Of a stretch of 15,404 bases of DNA, positions 5,822 to 14,460 are shown one piece after another. The stretch spans positions 1 through 15,404 of the forward strand of contig CAJLHF010000046.1 of NCBI GenBank assembly GCA_905206365.1, read 5' to 3'. The notes under the pieces are model-generated. The model was not told the origin of the DNA and did no database searches. It saw only the letters and a list, made by a program, of their open reading frames with translations. A program made the position numbers and the translations under genes. The DNA is from an uncultured Sutterella sp. (GTDB lineage Bacteria; Pseudomonadota; Gammaproteobacteria; Burkholderiales; Burkholderiaceae_F). Position 1 is the first letter of the stretch. The number at the start of each line of letters is the position of its first letter.

Positions 5822-7666
5822 TCAACCGAAGGTCTTTTCTTCCGCACGCGCGGCGCGCTTGCGTTCGAAGTCCTTCAGGTAGCGCTTGCGCAGACGGATC
5901 GACTGCGGCGTGATTTCAACGAGTTCGTCGTCGTTGATGAATTCGACGGCCGATTCGAGCGTGAGCTTCACGGGCGGAACGAGGCGGATCGCTTCGTCGG
6001 TGCCCGAGGCGCGGATGTTGGTGAGCTGCTTGCCGCGAATCGGGTTGACGACGATGTCGTTTTCACGCGAGTGTTCGCCGATGATCATGCCTTCGTAGAG
6101 CTTGTCGCCGGGACTCACGAAGAGGCGGCCGCGTTCCTGGATCTTCCAGAGCGCATACGCCACCGCTTCGCCGTCGTCCTGCGAGATGATCACGCCCGAG
6201 CGACGTTCGCCCACGTCGCCCTGCTTGATGGGACCGTAGTCGTCGAAGACGTGGCTCATGATGCCCGTGCCTCGGCACATCGTCATGAAAAGGCTCTGGA
6301 AGCCGATAAGACCGCGGGCGGGGATGCGGTATTCGAGACGCACGCGCCCCTTGCCGTCGGGCTGCATGTCCTGGAGGTCCCCCTTGCGGCGGCCGAGTTC
6401 TTCCATGACGGACCCCTGGTGTTCTTCTTCGACGTCCACCGTGAGGAGTTCGTACGGTTCCTGCTTTTCACCGTTCACTTCCTTCAGAAGCACGCGCGGA
6501 CGCGAGACGGCGAGTTCATACCCTTCGCGGCGCATGTTTTCGAGAAGAATCGTGAGGTGAAGTTCGCCGCGACCGGCCACTTCCCAGACGGTTTCATCCG
6601 CGGTGGGACGAACGCGCATGGCGACGTTCGACTTCAGTTCGCGTTCGAGTCGTTCGCGAATCTGACGCGACGTGACGAACTTCCCTTCGCGACCCGCGAG
6701 CGGGGAGGAGTTGACCTGGAAGTTCATCGTGAGAGTCGGTTCGTCCACGCGCAGCATCGGGAGCGCTTCGGGTTGCTGAAGGTCCGTAATGGTCGTACCG
6801 ATCGCGAGGTCTTCGATACCGTTGACGAGAATGATGTCACCCGCTTCGGCTTCGTCGACGAGCATGCGGTCGAGCCCTTCGAACTTGAGGATCTGGTTGA
6901 CCTTCACGCGCTTCGGGGTATCGTCGGGACCGTTCATGATCGCGACTTCCATGTTCGGGCGGATGCGACCGCGGTGCACGCGCCCCACGCCGATCTTGCC
7001 CACGTAGCTCGAGTAGTCGAGCGAGCAGATCTGCATCATCAGGGGGCCGTCGGGATTGTCGTCGCGCACGGGGACGTACTTGATGACGGTGTCGAAGACG
7101 GCGCGCATGTCGCCGATCTTCTTCAGTTCTTCGACATCCGTCGTGTAGCCCGCAAAGCCGTTCAGAGCCGAGGCGTAGATCACGGGGAAGTCAAGCTGAT
7201 CTTCGGTCGCGCCGAGCTTGTCGAAGAGGTCGAACGTCTGATTGACGACCCAGTCGGGACGAGCGCCCGGACGGTCGATCTTGTTGACGACGACGATGGG
7301 CTTCAGGCCCTGAGCAAGGGCCTTGCGCGTCACGAAACGCGTCTGCGGCATCGGGCCTTCGACGGCGTCGACGAGGAGCAGCACGCCGTCGACCATCGAG
7401 AGAACGCGTTCGACTTCGCCGCCGAAGTCCGCGTGCCCCGGGGTGTCGATGATGTTGATATGCGTGCCTTGGTATTCGACGGCACAGTTCTTGGCGAGAA
7501 TCGTAATGCCGCGTTCGCGTTCGAGGTCGTTCGAATCCATGACGCGCTCGGCGACCTGCTGGTTTTCACGGAAGGTGCCCGCGCTCTGAAGGAGGCGGTC
7601 CACCATCGTGGTCTTGCCGTGGTCGACGTGCGCGATGATCGCAATGTTGCGGATGGCTCGGGTCAT
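5822..7666 (-). CDS. typA: Ribosome-associated translational GTPase TypA/BipA
   Basis: A 614-residue GTPase of the EF-G-like family, involved in 50S assembly and stress or cold adaptation. G1 is AHVDHGKTT (residues 12-20), G3 is DTPGHADFGGEV, and G4 is NKIDRPGARPDWV, the last in the form typical of TypA rather than LepA or EF-G. The beta-barrel and EF-G III/V-like domains follow, with GRGELHLTILLENMRREGYEL and the TypA-specific C-terminal half containing IPARGLIGFQSLFMT. The C-terminus is basic (LRKRYLKDFERKRAARAEEK), consistent with rRNA contact. Full length compared with about 607 residues in E. coli. It follows truB by 44 nt and precedes the ychJ-like gene by 14 nt. I see no convincing separate promoter in the short gap. 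Confidence 0.96.
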   Translation of the reverse strand: MTRAIRNIAIIAHVDHGKTTMVDRLLQSAGTFRENQQVAERVMDSNDLERERGITILAKNCAVEYQGTHINIIDTPGHADFGGEVERVLSMVDGVLLLVDAVEGPMPQTRFVTRKALAQGLKPIVVVNKIDRPGARPDWVVNQTFDLFDKLGATEDQLDFPVIYASALNGFAGYTTDVEELKKIGDMRAVFDTVIKYVPVRDDNPDGPLMMQICSLDYSSYVGKIGVGRVHRGRIRPNMEVAIMNGPDDTPKRVKVNQILKFEGLDRMLVDEAEAGDIILVNGIEDLAIGTTITDLQQPEALPMLRVDEPTLTMNFQVNSSPLAGREGKFVTSRQIRERLERELKSNVAMRVRPTADETVWEVAGRGELHLTILLENMRREGYELAVSRPRVLLKEVNGEKQEPYELLTVDVEEEHQGSVMEELGRRKGDLQDMQPDGKGRVRLEYRIPARGLIGFQSLFMTMCRGTGIMSHVFDDYGPIKQGDVGERRSGVIISQDDGEAVAYALWKIQERGRLFVSPGDKLYEGMIIGEHSRENDIVVNPIRGKQLTNIRASGTDEAIRLVPPVKLTLESAVEFINDDELVEITPQSIRLRKRYLKDFERKRAARAEEKTFG

Positions 7667-7710
7667 GATGAAGAGTCGAGATTAAGAGGTAAAGAATTCG
7701 ATGCGGAATA

Positions 7711-8613
7711 TCAGTGGGCGATGAGCCGTTCGGGCGCGAGCACCCCGCGCTCGTCGACGAGCGCGGTGCCGAGAAGCATCCCCACGTTGTCGTAGACGCG
7801 CACGCGGCCTCGGAGCGCGAGACCGAGCGGCAGACGCTGCCCGAAAAGAAACCGCTTGGCGGCTTCGGCCTCGAGCCGAACGGGCTCCAGGGTCGAGAGC
7901 AACGCGTCGGAGGGCGTCAGTTTAACGCGGACCGCTTCGGGCGTGCCGAGCGCTTCAAGGGTTTCCACGGTGACGGCCTTGTCAAGGGTCAAATGACCGA
8001 CTCGCGTGCGCCGGAGAGCCGTCAAGTGGGCGCCCGTGCCGAGCGTTCGGCCGATGTCTTCGGCGAGCACGCGGATGTAGGTGCCCTTCGAGACGAGCGT
8101 CGCCATTGTAAACGACTCGCCGTCGAAATCGGACACGGTGAGTTCGTGAATGACGACGCGGCGCGGCTCGCGCTCGACGGTCTCGCCCCGGCGGGCAAGT
8201 TCGTAAAGGCACCGGCCGTCCTTTTTGAGGGCGGAGTACATGGGCGGAATCTGTTCGATTTCGCCCGTCCAACTGCGCGCGGCGGCTTCGATCGCCTCGA
8301 GAGTGACACCCGAGAGGTCGCGCGTTTCAAGCACCTCCCCCTCGACGTCGCCCGTCGTCGTCGTGACGCCGAGCTTCACGCGAGCGGTGTAGCCCTTGTC
8401 GGCGTCCAAGAGATCGGCGGAAAACTTCGTCGCGTTCCCGAAACACAAGGGCAAAAGGCCCGTCGCCATCGGGTCGAGCGTGCCGGTGTGGCCCGCTTTC
8501 TGCGCATTGAGAAGGCGCCGCACTTTCTGGAGGGCGCCGTTCGAACTCATGCCGAGCGGCTTGTCGAGGAGCATCACCCCGTCGACGGGGTCACCCTTTT
8601 TCGTGCGGCCCAT
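7711..8613 (-). CDS. truB: tRNA pseudouridine-55 synthase TruB
   Basis: A 300-residue enzyme that converts U55 of the tRNA T-loop to pseudouridine. The catalytic aspartate is in GHTGTLDPMATG (D47), after the usual start GVMLLDKPLGMSS. The next conserved stretch is YTARVKLGVTTTTGD, and IPPMYSALKKDGRCLYELARRG and SKGTYIRVLAEDIG follow in the expected order. The C-terminal TruB domain ends in LLGTALVDERGVLAPERLIAH. The ATG at 8613 overlaps the rbfA stop by one base (TGATG), indicating translational coupling. The rbfA-truB pairing is standard in proteobacteria. Confidence 0.96.
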   Translation of the reverse strand: MGRTKKGDPVDGVMLLDKPLGMSSNGALQKVRRLLNAQKAGHTGTLDPMATGLLPLCFGNATKFSADLLDADKGYTARVKLGVTTTTGDVEGEVLETRDLSGVTLEAIEAAARSWTGEIEQIPPMYSALKKDGRCLYELARRGETVEREPRRVVIHELTVSDFDGESFTMATLVSKGTYIRVLAEDIGRTLGTGAHLTALRRTRVGHLTLDKAVTVETLEALGTPEAVRVKLTPSDALLSTLEPVRLEAEAAKRFLFGQRLPLGLALRGRVRVYDNVGMLLGTALVDERGVLAPERLIAH

Positions 8614-9020
8614 CAGTCGGCCTTCCCCGTAGAGGCGGCCGAATCATCGGATTCATCCGATTCGGCCGGCCCCGTCACGGCCATCGCCTTCTTGATGAGG
8701 GCGTCCATTTCGAAGCCCTTCGCCACGCTCGTGTCGTGTGCGAAGTGCAGCGTCGGGACCGTGTGAATGCGAAGCTCGCGGAAAAGGCGGTTGCGCAACA
8801 TCCCCGCTGCGGCGTTGAGACCCGCCACGCTTTCGGCGGGGTCGCTGCCGAGCACGGTGAAATAAACTTTGGCGTGCGCGTAGTCGGGCGTCACTTCGCA
8901 GCCCGTAATCGTCACGAGACCGACGCGCGGATCGCGCACTTCAAGAGGAATGAGTTTGGCGAGGTCGCGCGCGATCTGATCGCCGACGCGCTGAGCTCGA
9001 CCGGGTTTCTTGGCTTTCAC
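8613..9020 (-). CDS. rbfA: 30S ribosome-binding factor A
   Basis: A 135-residue KH-fold protein that assists late 16S processing and 30S maturation, with a role in cold growth. Conserved segments are RVGDQIARDLAKLIPLEVRDPRVGLVTIT near the N-terminus and LRNRLFRELRIHTVPTLHFAHD near residue 85-105. An acidic, serine-rich tail of about 17 residues (ESDESDDSAAS) extends past the usual core. The GTG at 9020 is chosen because AAGGAA lies 6 nt upstream (9032-9027) and the family core starts within a few residues. The frame is open farther upstream, but that part resembles no RbfA. The stop overlaps the truB ATG by one base. Confidence 0.93.
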   Translation of the reverse strand: MKAKKPGRAQRVGDQIARDLAKLIPLEVRDPRVGLVTITGCEVTPDYAHAKVYFTVLGSDPAESVAGLNAAAGMLRNRLFRELRIHTVPTLHFAHDTSVAKGFEMDALIKKAMAVTGPAESDESDDSAASTGKAD

Positions 9021-9026
9021 GTGGTG

Positions 9027-9032
9027 TTCCTT
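9027..9032 (-). promoter_or_regulatory. Shine-Dalgarno AAGGAA that supports the rbfA GTG start
   Basis: AAGGAA on the minus strand is 6 nt from the GTG at 9020. Without it the start would be ambiguous, because the frame remains open for nearly 300 nt upstream. Confidence 0.6.
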
Positions 9033-9129
9033 GACGTAGAGACCCCCGCTCGCAAGGAGCGGGAGCCGTTTGAGACCGGAGAGGGCCGAATCCGAAAAAA
9101 CTTCGAACCTTTCGGAGGAGCCGTGAGTC

Positions 9130-9165
9130 AAACGGCCCGCCGTACTGCACGAGAACGGCGGGCCG
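9130..9165 (-). terminator. Strong hairpin between infB and rbfA (weak terminator-like)
   Basis: A perfect 11-bp stem (9155-9165 with 9133-9143, core CGGCCCGCCGT) encloses an 11-nt loop. It lies 61 nt after the infB stop. Only three U follow (9132-9130), so termination is likely partial at most; it may instead be an RNA processing or stability element inside the operon. A smaller 7-bp hairpin (9045-9051 with 9057-9063) lies nearer to rbfA. Confidence 0.5.
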
Positions 9166-9226
9166 CGGGGCCCCTCGGCCTCGGTTCGGATGTTCGGACG
9201 GATCGGCCGGGGGGTCGCCCGCTCGC

Positions 9227-12121
9227 TTAGAGCGTACGGGCGACTTCGGTCACTTCGAAGACTTCGAGCTGATCGAGTTCGCGGATGTCTTCGTAGCCCT
9301 TCAGCGAGAGACCGCACTCGTTGCCCGCCTTCACCTCGCGCACGTCGTCCTTGAAGTGCTTGAGGCTCGCGAGTTCGCCCGTCCAGATGACGACGTTGTC
9401 GCGCAGGAGGCGAACCTTCGCATTGCGGCGCACGAGACCTTCGAGCACGCGACAGCCCGCAATGTTGCCGACCTTCGGAACGCGAATAATCTGGCGGATT
9501 TCGACGAGACCGAGCGGCGTTTCGCGCATTTCGGGCGAGAGCATGCCGCCGAGGGCCGCCTTAACGTCATCCACGGCGTCGTAGATGATGTTGTAGTAGC
9601 GGATGTCAATCCCTTCGAGTTCGGCAAGCTTACGGGCCTGGGCGTCGGCACGGACGTTGAAGCCGATGATGACGCCCTTCGAAGCGGCGGCGAGGTTGAC
9701 GTCGGATTCCGAGATCCCGCCCACGGCCGCGTGCACGACCGAGACGCGCACTTCGTCGTTCGAGAGCTTGGTGAGCGCGTGGATGAGCGCTTCCTGCGAG
9801 CCCTGAACGTCGGCCTTGATGATGAGGGGAAGCGTCTTCACTTCGCCTTCGCCCACGTCGTTGAAGAGGTTCGCGAGGTTCGTGGCGTGTGCCTTCGCGA
9901 GCTTCACGTCGCGGTACTTGCCCTGACGGAAGAGCGCGATTTCGCGCGCCTTGCGTTCGTCAGCGAGTACGATCACTTCGTCGCCCGCGGCGGGAACGCC
10001 CGAGAGCCCCTGAATTTCGACCGGAATCGAGGGGCCGGCCGTGTTCTGGGCCTTGCCGAGTTCGTTGATCATCGCGCGAACGCGACCGAATTCGGCGCCG
10101 ACCAAAACGACGTCGCCGCGGTGGAGGGTGCCGCTCTGAACGAGGATCGAGGCGACCGGGCCGCGACCCTTGTCGAGGCGCGATTCGATCACGAGGCCTC
10201 GGGCGGGACCGTCGACGGGAGCCTTCAGTTCAAGCATTTCGGCCTGAAGAAGGACGTTTTCGAGAAGCTCGTCGACGCCCTGGCCGGTCTTCGCGGACAC
10301 TTCGCAGAAGGGCACGTCGCCGCCCCACTCTTCGGGCATGACTTCGTTGGCGACGAGTTCCTGCTTCACGCGGTCGGGGTTGGCTTCGGGCTTGTCGATC
10401 TTGTTGATCGCCACAACGAGCGGAACGCCAGCCGCACGGGCGTGCGAGATGGCTTCCTTGGTCTGGGGCATGACGCCGTCGTCGGCCGCCACAACGAGAA
10501 TGACGATGTCGGTCGCCTGAGCACCGCGGGCGCGCATCGCCGTAAAGGCTTCGTGACCCGGGGTGTCGAGGAACGTGACGATGCCTCGGGGCGTCTTCAC
10601 GTGGTAGGCACCGATGTGCTGCGTGATGCCGCCCGCTTCGCCCGCGGCCACCTTGGCGCGACGGATGTAGTCGAGGAGCGACGTCTTCCCGTGGTCGACG
10701 TGACCCATGATCGTGACGACCGGCGGGCGCGGCAACGCTTCGTAGTCGTTCTTCTCCGCGAGTTCGCCGAGGAACGCTTCGGGGTCGTCGGCCTTGGCGG
10801 CGATCGCGTTGTGCCCCATTTCTTCGACGACGAGCATCGCCGTATCCTGGTCGAGCATCTGGTTGATGGTGACCATCTGCCCCATCTGCATGAGGGTCTT
10901 GATGACTTCGGTCGCCTTGACGCTCATCTTGTGGGCGAGGTCGGCCACCGAAATCGTTTCGGGCACCTGCACGTCGCGCACGATCGGTTCCTGCGAGACC
11001 TGAACGGGCGCATCCTGACGATGACGGTCCTGGCTGCGGCGGCCGCGCGCGGTACGCCAGCCGGAGCTCTGCGAATCGTCTTCACCGCGCGTCTTGATGA
11101 CGCGGCGCTTCTGATTGTCGTCGTCCCAGCGGGAGCCGCCCGTGCGGCTCTTCTTCTTGTCGGAGGGATGGCTCTTCTTTTCACCCGCGTTGGTGTTCGC
11201 GGCGGGCGCCTCCTGGCGCGGAGCCTTCTTCGGCTCGGCCTTCTTGGGCTGAGGCTTTTCGGCCGCCTTTTCCGGGGCTTTTTCCGCGGGCTTTTCGGCC
11301 TTGGCGGGCTTCTTCGCGGTGAGGACACCCGCCTTGCGATTCATCATTTCGCGAATGCGACGCGCTTCTTCTTCGGCACGACGACGCGCTTCGGCGCGGC
11401 GGGCTTCGTCTTCGGCGCGCTTCTTGGCTTCGGCTTCGAGGCGCTTGGCGGTCGCTTCGGCGACTTCGGCGTCGAGCTTCGCCTTTTCGGCTTCGCGGCG
11501 AGCGGCTTTCATTTCGGCGTCGTTCGAAGCGCTACGACGAAGTTCTTCTTCACGTTCCTTCGCTTCCGCAGCAGCGCGCGCGGCCGCTTCGGCACGCTCC
11601 TGAGCAGCCTTGCGTTCGGCTTCTTCGCGGGCGCGGCGTTCGGCTTCGAGACGTTCGGCCTCTTCGCGGCGACGGCGCTCTTCTTCTTCGGCCGCTTTCT
11701 TGGCAGCTTCTTCGCGGGCGATGCGTTCAGCCTCAAGGCGCGCCGCTTCTTCGGCCTCGCGGCGGGCGGCCTCTTCGGCTTCACGCTGGGCGATTTCACG
11801 CTGCGCGGCTTCTTCGGCGAGCGCCTGAGGGTTCTTCATGAAGACGCGCTTGCGGCGCACTTCGACCTGAATCGTGTGCGCGCGGCCCGAGGCGTCGCTC
11901 TGCTTGATGACGCTCGTTTCCTTGCGGGTCACCGTGATCTTGCGCTGCGCGCTTTGCGTACGCTCGGCGCGCAGGCTGTCGAGAAGACGCGTCTTGTCCG
12001 TTTCGCTCAACTCGTCCGTTTCGCTCTTCTTGTGAACGCCCGCGGCTTTCAGCTGCGCCAAAAGAGTCTTGGCGGCAACCTTGAGTTCCTGAGCAAATTC
12101 GTTCACCGTCTTGCTGGCCAT
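9227..12121 (-). CDS. infB: Translation initiation factor IF-2
   Basis: A 964-residue GTPase that delivers initiator tRNA to the 30S subunit and promotes subunit joining. An IF2-N domain occupies about residues 1-52 (VNEFAQELKVAAKTLLAQLKAAG). A long Ala/Glu/Arg-rich probable helix spans about 100-260 and a Lys/Ala/Pro-rich linker about 265-335. The second IF2-N domain lies around 385-450. The G domain starts near 466 with VVTIMGHVDHGKTSLLD, then FLDTPGHEAFTAMRARG and VVAINKIDKPEANPD. Domains II, III and IV follow to the end, where IF-2 binds fMet-tRNA. It is longer than E. coli IF-2 (890) because of the helical linker. AAGGAA precedes the ATG at 12121 closely. It is flanked by two spacers of about 200 nt. 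Confidence 0.97.
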   Translation of the reverse strand: MASKTVNEFAQELKVAAKTLLAQLKAAGVHKKSETDELSETDKTRLLDSLRAERTQSAQRKITVTRKETSVIKQSDASGRAHTIQVEVRRKRVFMKNPQALAEEAAQREIAQREAEEAARREAEEAARLEAERIAREEAAKKAAEEEERRRREEAERLEAERRAREEAERKAAQERAEAAARAAAEAKEREEELRRSASNDAEMKAARREAEKAKLDAEVAEATAKRLEAEAKKRAEDEARRAEARRRAEEEARRIREMMNRKAGVLTAKKPAKAEKPAEKAPEKAAEKPQPKKAEPKKAPRQEAPAANTNAGEKKSHPSDKKKSRTGGSRWDDDNQKRRVIKTRGEDDSQSSGWRTARGRRSQDRHRQDAPVQVSQEPIVRDVQVPETISVADLAHKMSVKATEVIKTLMQMGQMVTINQMLDQDTAMLVVEEMGHNAIAAKADDPEAFLGELAEKNDYEALPRPPVVTIMGHVDHGKTSLLDYIRRAKVAAGEAGGITQHIGAYHVKTPRGIVTFLDTPGHEAFTAMRARGAQATDIVILVVAADDGVMPQTKEAISHARAAGVPLVVAINKIDKPEANPDRVKQELVANEVMPEEWGGDVPFCEVSAKTGQGVDELLENVLLQAEMLELKAPVDGPARGLVIESRLDKGRGPVASILVQSGTLHRGDVVLVGAEFGRVRAMINELGKAQNTAGPSIPVEIQGLSGVPAAGDEVIVLADERKAREIALFRQGKYRDVKLAKAHATNLANLFNDVGEGEVKTLPLIIKADVQGSQEALIHALTKLSNDEVRVSVVHAAVGGISESDVNLAAASKGVIIGFNVRADAQARKLAELEGIDIRYYNIIYDAVDDVKAALGGMLSPEMRETPLGLVEIRQIIRVPKVGNIAGCRVLEGLVRRNAKVRLLRDNVVIWTGELASLKHFKDDVREVKAGNECGLSLKGYEDIRELDQLEVFEVTEVARTL
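11350..11824 (-). repeat. Low-complexity Ala/Glu/Arg repeat region within infB
   Basis: Residues about 100-258 of IF-2 are built from imperfect repeats of the EEAARREAEEAARLEAER type. The DNA is correspondingly repetitive, with many copies of TTCGGC and CTTCTTC-like words. It should form a long, highly charged helix between the IF2-N domains. Such regions vary in length between strains. Confidence 0.75.
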
Positions 12122-12322
12122 AAGTTCCTTACTCCTTGATGCGGACTTGAGGCGTCGATCGGGGAGTTTCGGGAAAGCGTTTCGAAGAAACGCACGTCCG
12201 ATTCGCCCCGTTTCCGCGCCCGTGCCCTCGGCCCTGCGGCGGACTCCTTCGAACCAAGGAAGGAGCTCGCCCCGGGCGCCGCATCCGCTTTGCGAAGGGC
12301 ACGCGGATTTCGTGTTGCTGAC
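12122..12322 (-). other. 201-nt nusA-infB spacer with several hairpins
   Basis: No coding frame with a family signature is seen here. On the minus strand it can form a 6-bp hairpin (12303-12308 with 12283-12288), another 6-bp hairpin (12260-12265 with 12244-12249, CTCCTT/AAGGAG) and a perfect 7-bp hairpin with a 3-nt loop (12187-12193 with 12177-12183, GCGTTTC/GAAACGC). The infB ribosome site is at the 3' end. No U-tract marks a real terminator. It may be an infB leader element. Confidence 0.45.
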
Positions 12323-13825
12323 TTATTCTTCGCTCTTGAACCAGTGTTCGCGAGCCGACATGATGAGCTTCTTGGCGCGCTCTTCGTCGATACCCGTCAT
12401 CTCGACGAGCTCTTCGGTGGCGAGTTCCCCGAGGTCGTCGAGGCTCGCGACGCCCTTGCCGACCAACGCGTTCGCGAGGTCGTTGTCCATGCCGTCGAGT
12501 TCAAGAAGGCCCTTGTCGGCCTTGCGGAGGTTTTCTTCGCGGGTGATCGCGTCGGCGAGGATCTTGTTGCGGGCGCGCTGGCGGAGTTCTTCGATCGTTT
12601 CACGGTCGAAGGCTTCGATCGCGAAGAGTTCCTTTTCGGGCACGTAGGCGATTTCTTCGATCGAGGAGAAGCCTTCGGAGATAAGCACGTCGGCGGCGGC
12701 TTCGTCGATGTCGAGATCCTTCATGAATTCGTTGCGGATCTTCGAGGTTTCTTCGTCGCGCTTTTCGTTCGCTTCGGCTTCCGTGAGGATGTTGATCTGC
12801 CAGCCCGTCAGTTCGGAGGCGAGCCGCACGTTCTGGCCGCCGCGACCGATCGCGATGGCGAGGTTGTCTTCGTCGACGACGACTTCCATCGTGTGCGTTT
12901 CTTCGAGCATCACGATCGAGCGGACCTTCGCGGGTTCGAGAGCGCCCACGACGAACTGCGCGGGATCTTCGTTCCAGACGACGATGTCGATGCGTTCGCC
13001 CGAGAGTTCGGTCGTCACCGCATTGACGCGCGAGCCGCGCATGCCGATGCAGGTACCGATCGGATCGACGCGATGGTCGTTCGAGCGCACGGCGATCTTG
13101 GCGCGCAGACCGGCGTCGCGCGCGCAGGCCTTGATCTCGATGATGCCTTCTTCGATTTCGGGCACTTCGAGTTCGAAGAGCTTCTTCATGAATTCGGGCG
13201 AAGTGCGCGAGAGAAGCACGGTCTTGCCCTTCGGGAGTTCGGCCACGCGGTCGACGATCGCGCGCACGCGGTCGCCCGTACGAACATTTTCGCGCGGGAT
13301 CATCTGATTGCGCGGCAGACGCGCTTCGAGGCGGCCCACTTCGACGATGGCGTCGCCCTTGTCCATGCGCTTGACAGTCCCCGTGACGATCGATTCGTTC
13401 TTGTCGAGGAATTCCTTCAGGATCTGTTCGCGTTCGGCGTCGCGCAGGCGCTGCAGGATCACCTGCTTGGCGTCCTGAGCGAAGCGGCGACCGGCGCTGT
13501 CGGTGTCGACGTTCTCAATGGGACGCTCGACGAAGTCGCCCGGAACGAGATCGGGGTATTCGTCGTGAATGTCCGAGAACATTTCCTGACGATCGGGTTC
13601 CATCAGGCCTTCTTCGTCGGCCACGACGATCCAGCGGCGCGCGGCCGTGAATTCGCCCGTCGCGCGGTTGACGTGCACGACGACGTCGGCGTCTTCGCCC
13701 GGGAAGCGGGCGCGCTTGACGGCGACGGCCAGAGCGATTTCGAGCACGTCGAAAACCGTGTCCTTCTCGACGTTTTTCTCACGAGCGAGCACGTCGACGA
13801 GTTCAAGCATTTCGCGGCAGTTCAT
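12323..13825 (-). CDS. nusA: Transcription termination/antitermination factor NusA
   Basis: A 500-residue RNA polymerase-binding factor that affects pausing, intrinsic termination and antitermination. The N-terminal polymerase-binding domain is about residues 1-125. The S1 domain follows at about 140-205 (IVTGTVKRMDKGDAIVEVG). KH1 contains IGMRGSRVNAVTTEL (about 260-274) and KH2 contains AIGRGGQNVRLASELTGW (about 326-343). Two C-terminal helix-hairpin-helix repeats occupy about 365-425 and 430-495, as in long proteobacterial NusA. AAGGGG lies 8 nt before the ATG at 13825, inside the last rimP codons; the rimP stop is only 5 nt upstream. In E. coli NusA represses its own operon, which may matter for the leader upstream of rimP here. 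Confidence 0.97.
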   Translation of the reverse strand: MNCREMLELVDVLAREKNVEKDTVFDVLEIALAVAVKRARFPGEDADVVVHVNRATGEFTAARRWIVVADEEGLMEPDRQEMFSDIHDEYPDLVPGDFVERPIENVDTDSAGRRFAQDAKQVILQRLRDAEREQILKEFLDKNESIVTGTVKRMDKGDAIVEVGRLEARLPRNQMIPRENVRTGDRVRAIVDRVAELPKGKTVLLSRTSPEFMKKLFELEVPEIEEGIIEIKACARDAGLRAKIAVRSNDHRVDPIGTCIGMRGSRVNAVTTELSGERIDIVVWNEDPAQFVVGALEPAKVRSIVMLEETHTMEVVVDEDNLAIAIGRGGQNVRLASELTGWQINILTEAEANEKRDEETSKIRNEFMKDLDIDEAAADVLISEGFSSIEEIAYVPEKELFAIEAFDRETIEELRQRARNKILADAITREENLRKADKGLLELDGMDNDLANALVGKGVASLDDLGELATEELVEMTGIDEERAKKLIMSAREHWFKSEE

Positions 13826-13830
13826 TTGAA

Positions 13831-14394
13831 TTACCCCTTAAAGTTCAAAACGGCAATGAGGTTCGCACGGTCCACGTCGGCGAGCGCAAAGCTCACGCGC
13901 ACGGGTTCGGCGGGCGCGGCGGCCTTCTTCGAGCGAGAGCGCAGGTGAGCGGCGCCCGGCGTGCGGGCCACGTTGACCTCGAAGAAATCGAACGTGATCG
14001 TTTCGGCACCCGATTCGCCCTCGATCGAGACGATGCGCCCTTCGAGCTTGCGACGACCCGCTTCGGGGAAGCCTTCGGCTTTGAGGGGGGCGAAGAGTTC
14101 AACATGCGCAAGTTCGCCCGCAAAGCGCGACCAGTCGCGGGCGCGCTTGAGGGGGCGCTCCACGCCCGGGGACGAAACTTCGAGGCGTTCGTAATCGACC
14201 GACTCGACCGTGAAAAGGTGAGAGAGCTGTTCGCTCACGGCCTCGCAGTCTTCGAGCGAGATGCCGCCCTCGGCCGTCGTGTCGATCGTCACGCGCACGA
14301 GGCCGCGGGCGAGGCGTTCGAATTCCACGAACTCGTACCCCATCCCTTCGACCGTGCGTTCGACGAGCTCGTTGAGCGCTGCCGAATTCATCAT
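13831..14394 (-). CDS. rimP: Ribosome maturation factor RimP
   Basis: A 187-residue protein needed for 30S subunit maturation. The N-terminal domain has MGYEFVEFERL and GGISLEDCEAVSEQLSHLF. The family motif LEVSSPGVERPLKRARDWSRF lies near the domain junction (about residues 77-97). The C-terminal SH3-like domain ends in FALADVDRANLIAVLNF, with a short basic insert (RSRSKKAAAP) before it. Two ATG codons are adjacent (14394 and 14391); I take 14394 because AAGGAA is 9 nt upstream. A longer frame back to 14484 begins inside a terminator hairpin and is rejected. rimP is the first gene after a long structured leader, 5 nt from nusA. Confidence 0.94.
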   Translation of the reverse strand: MMNSAALNELVERTVEGMGYEFVEFERLARGLVRVTIDTTAEGGISLEDCEAVSEQLSHLFTVESVDYERLEVSSPGVERPLKRARDWSRFAGELAHVELFAPLKAEGFPEAGRRKLEGRIVSIEGESGAETITFDFFEVNVARTPGAAHLRSRSKKAAAPAEPVRVSFALADVDRANLIAVLNFKG

Positions 14395-14460
14395 CAACGT
14401 CAATTCCTTCGAAAAGAGGACCGATGCGGTCCGCAACGGGCGGGTCGCACCGGAAAACAC

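Noticed and set aside
9103..9131. TTGACT as a -35 box for an rbfA promoter
   Set aside because: The matching -10 position reads GTTCGA or TTCGAA, far from TATAAT.
9021..9317. An N-terminally extended RbfA of 234 residues
   Set aside because: The added part overlaps the infB end and has no similarity to RbfA, and a good ribosome site points to the GTG at 9020.
9356..12139. A 927-codon open frame on the plus strand opposite infB
   Set aside because: It is an antisense shadow of the GC-rich infB codons. Its product is low-complexity (Phe, Gly, Arg, Leu rich) with no family motifs, whereas infB on the other strand is unmistakable.
12290..13948. A 552-codon open frame on the plus strand opposite nusA
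   Set aside because: Same explanation: codon-bias shadow of nusA, with no recognisable domain.
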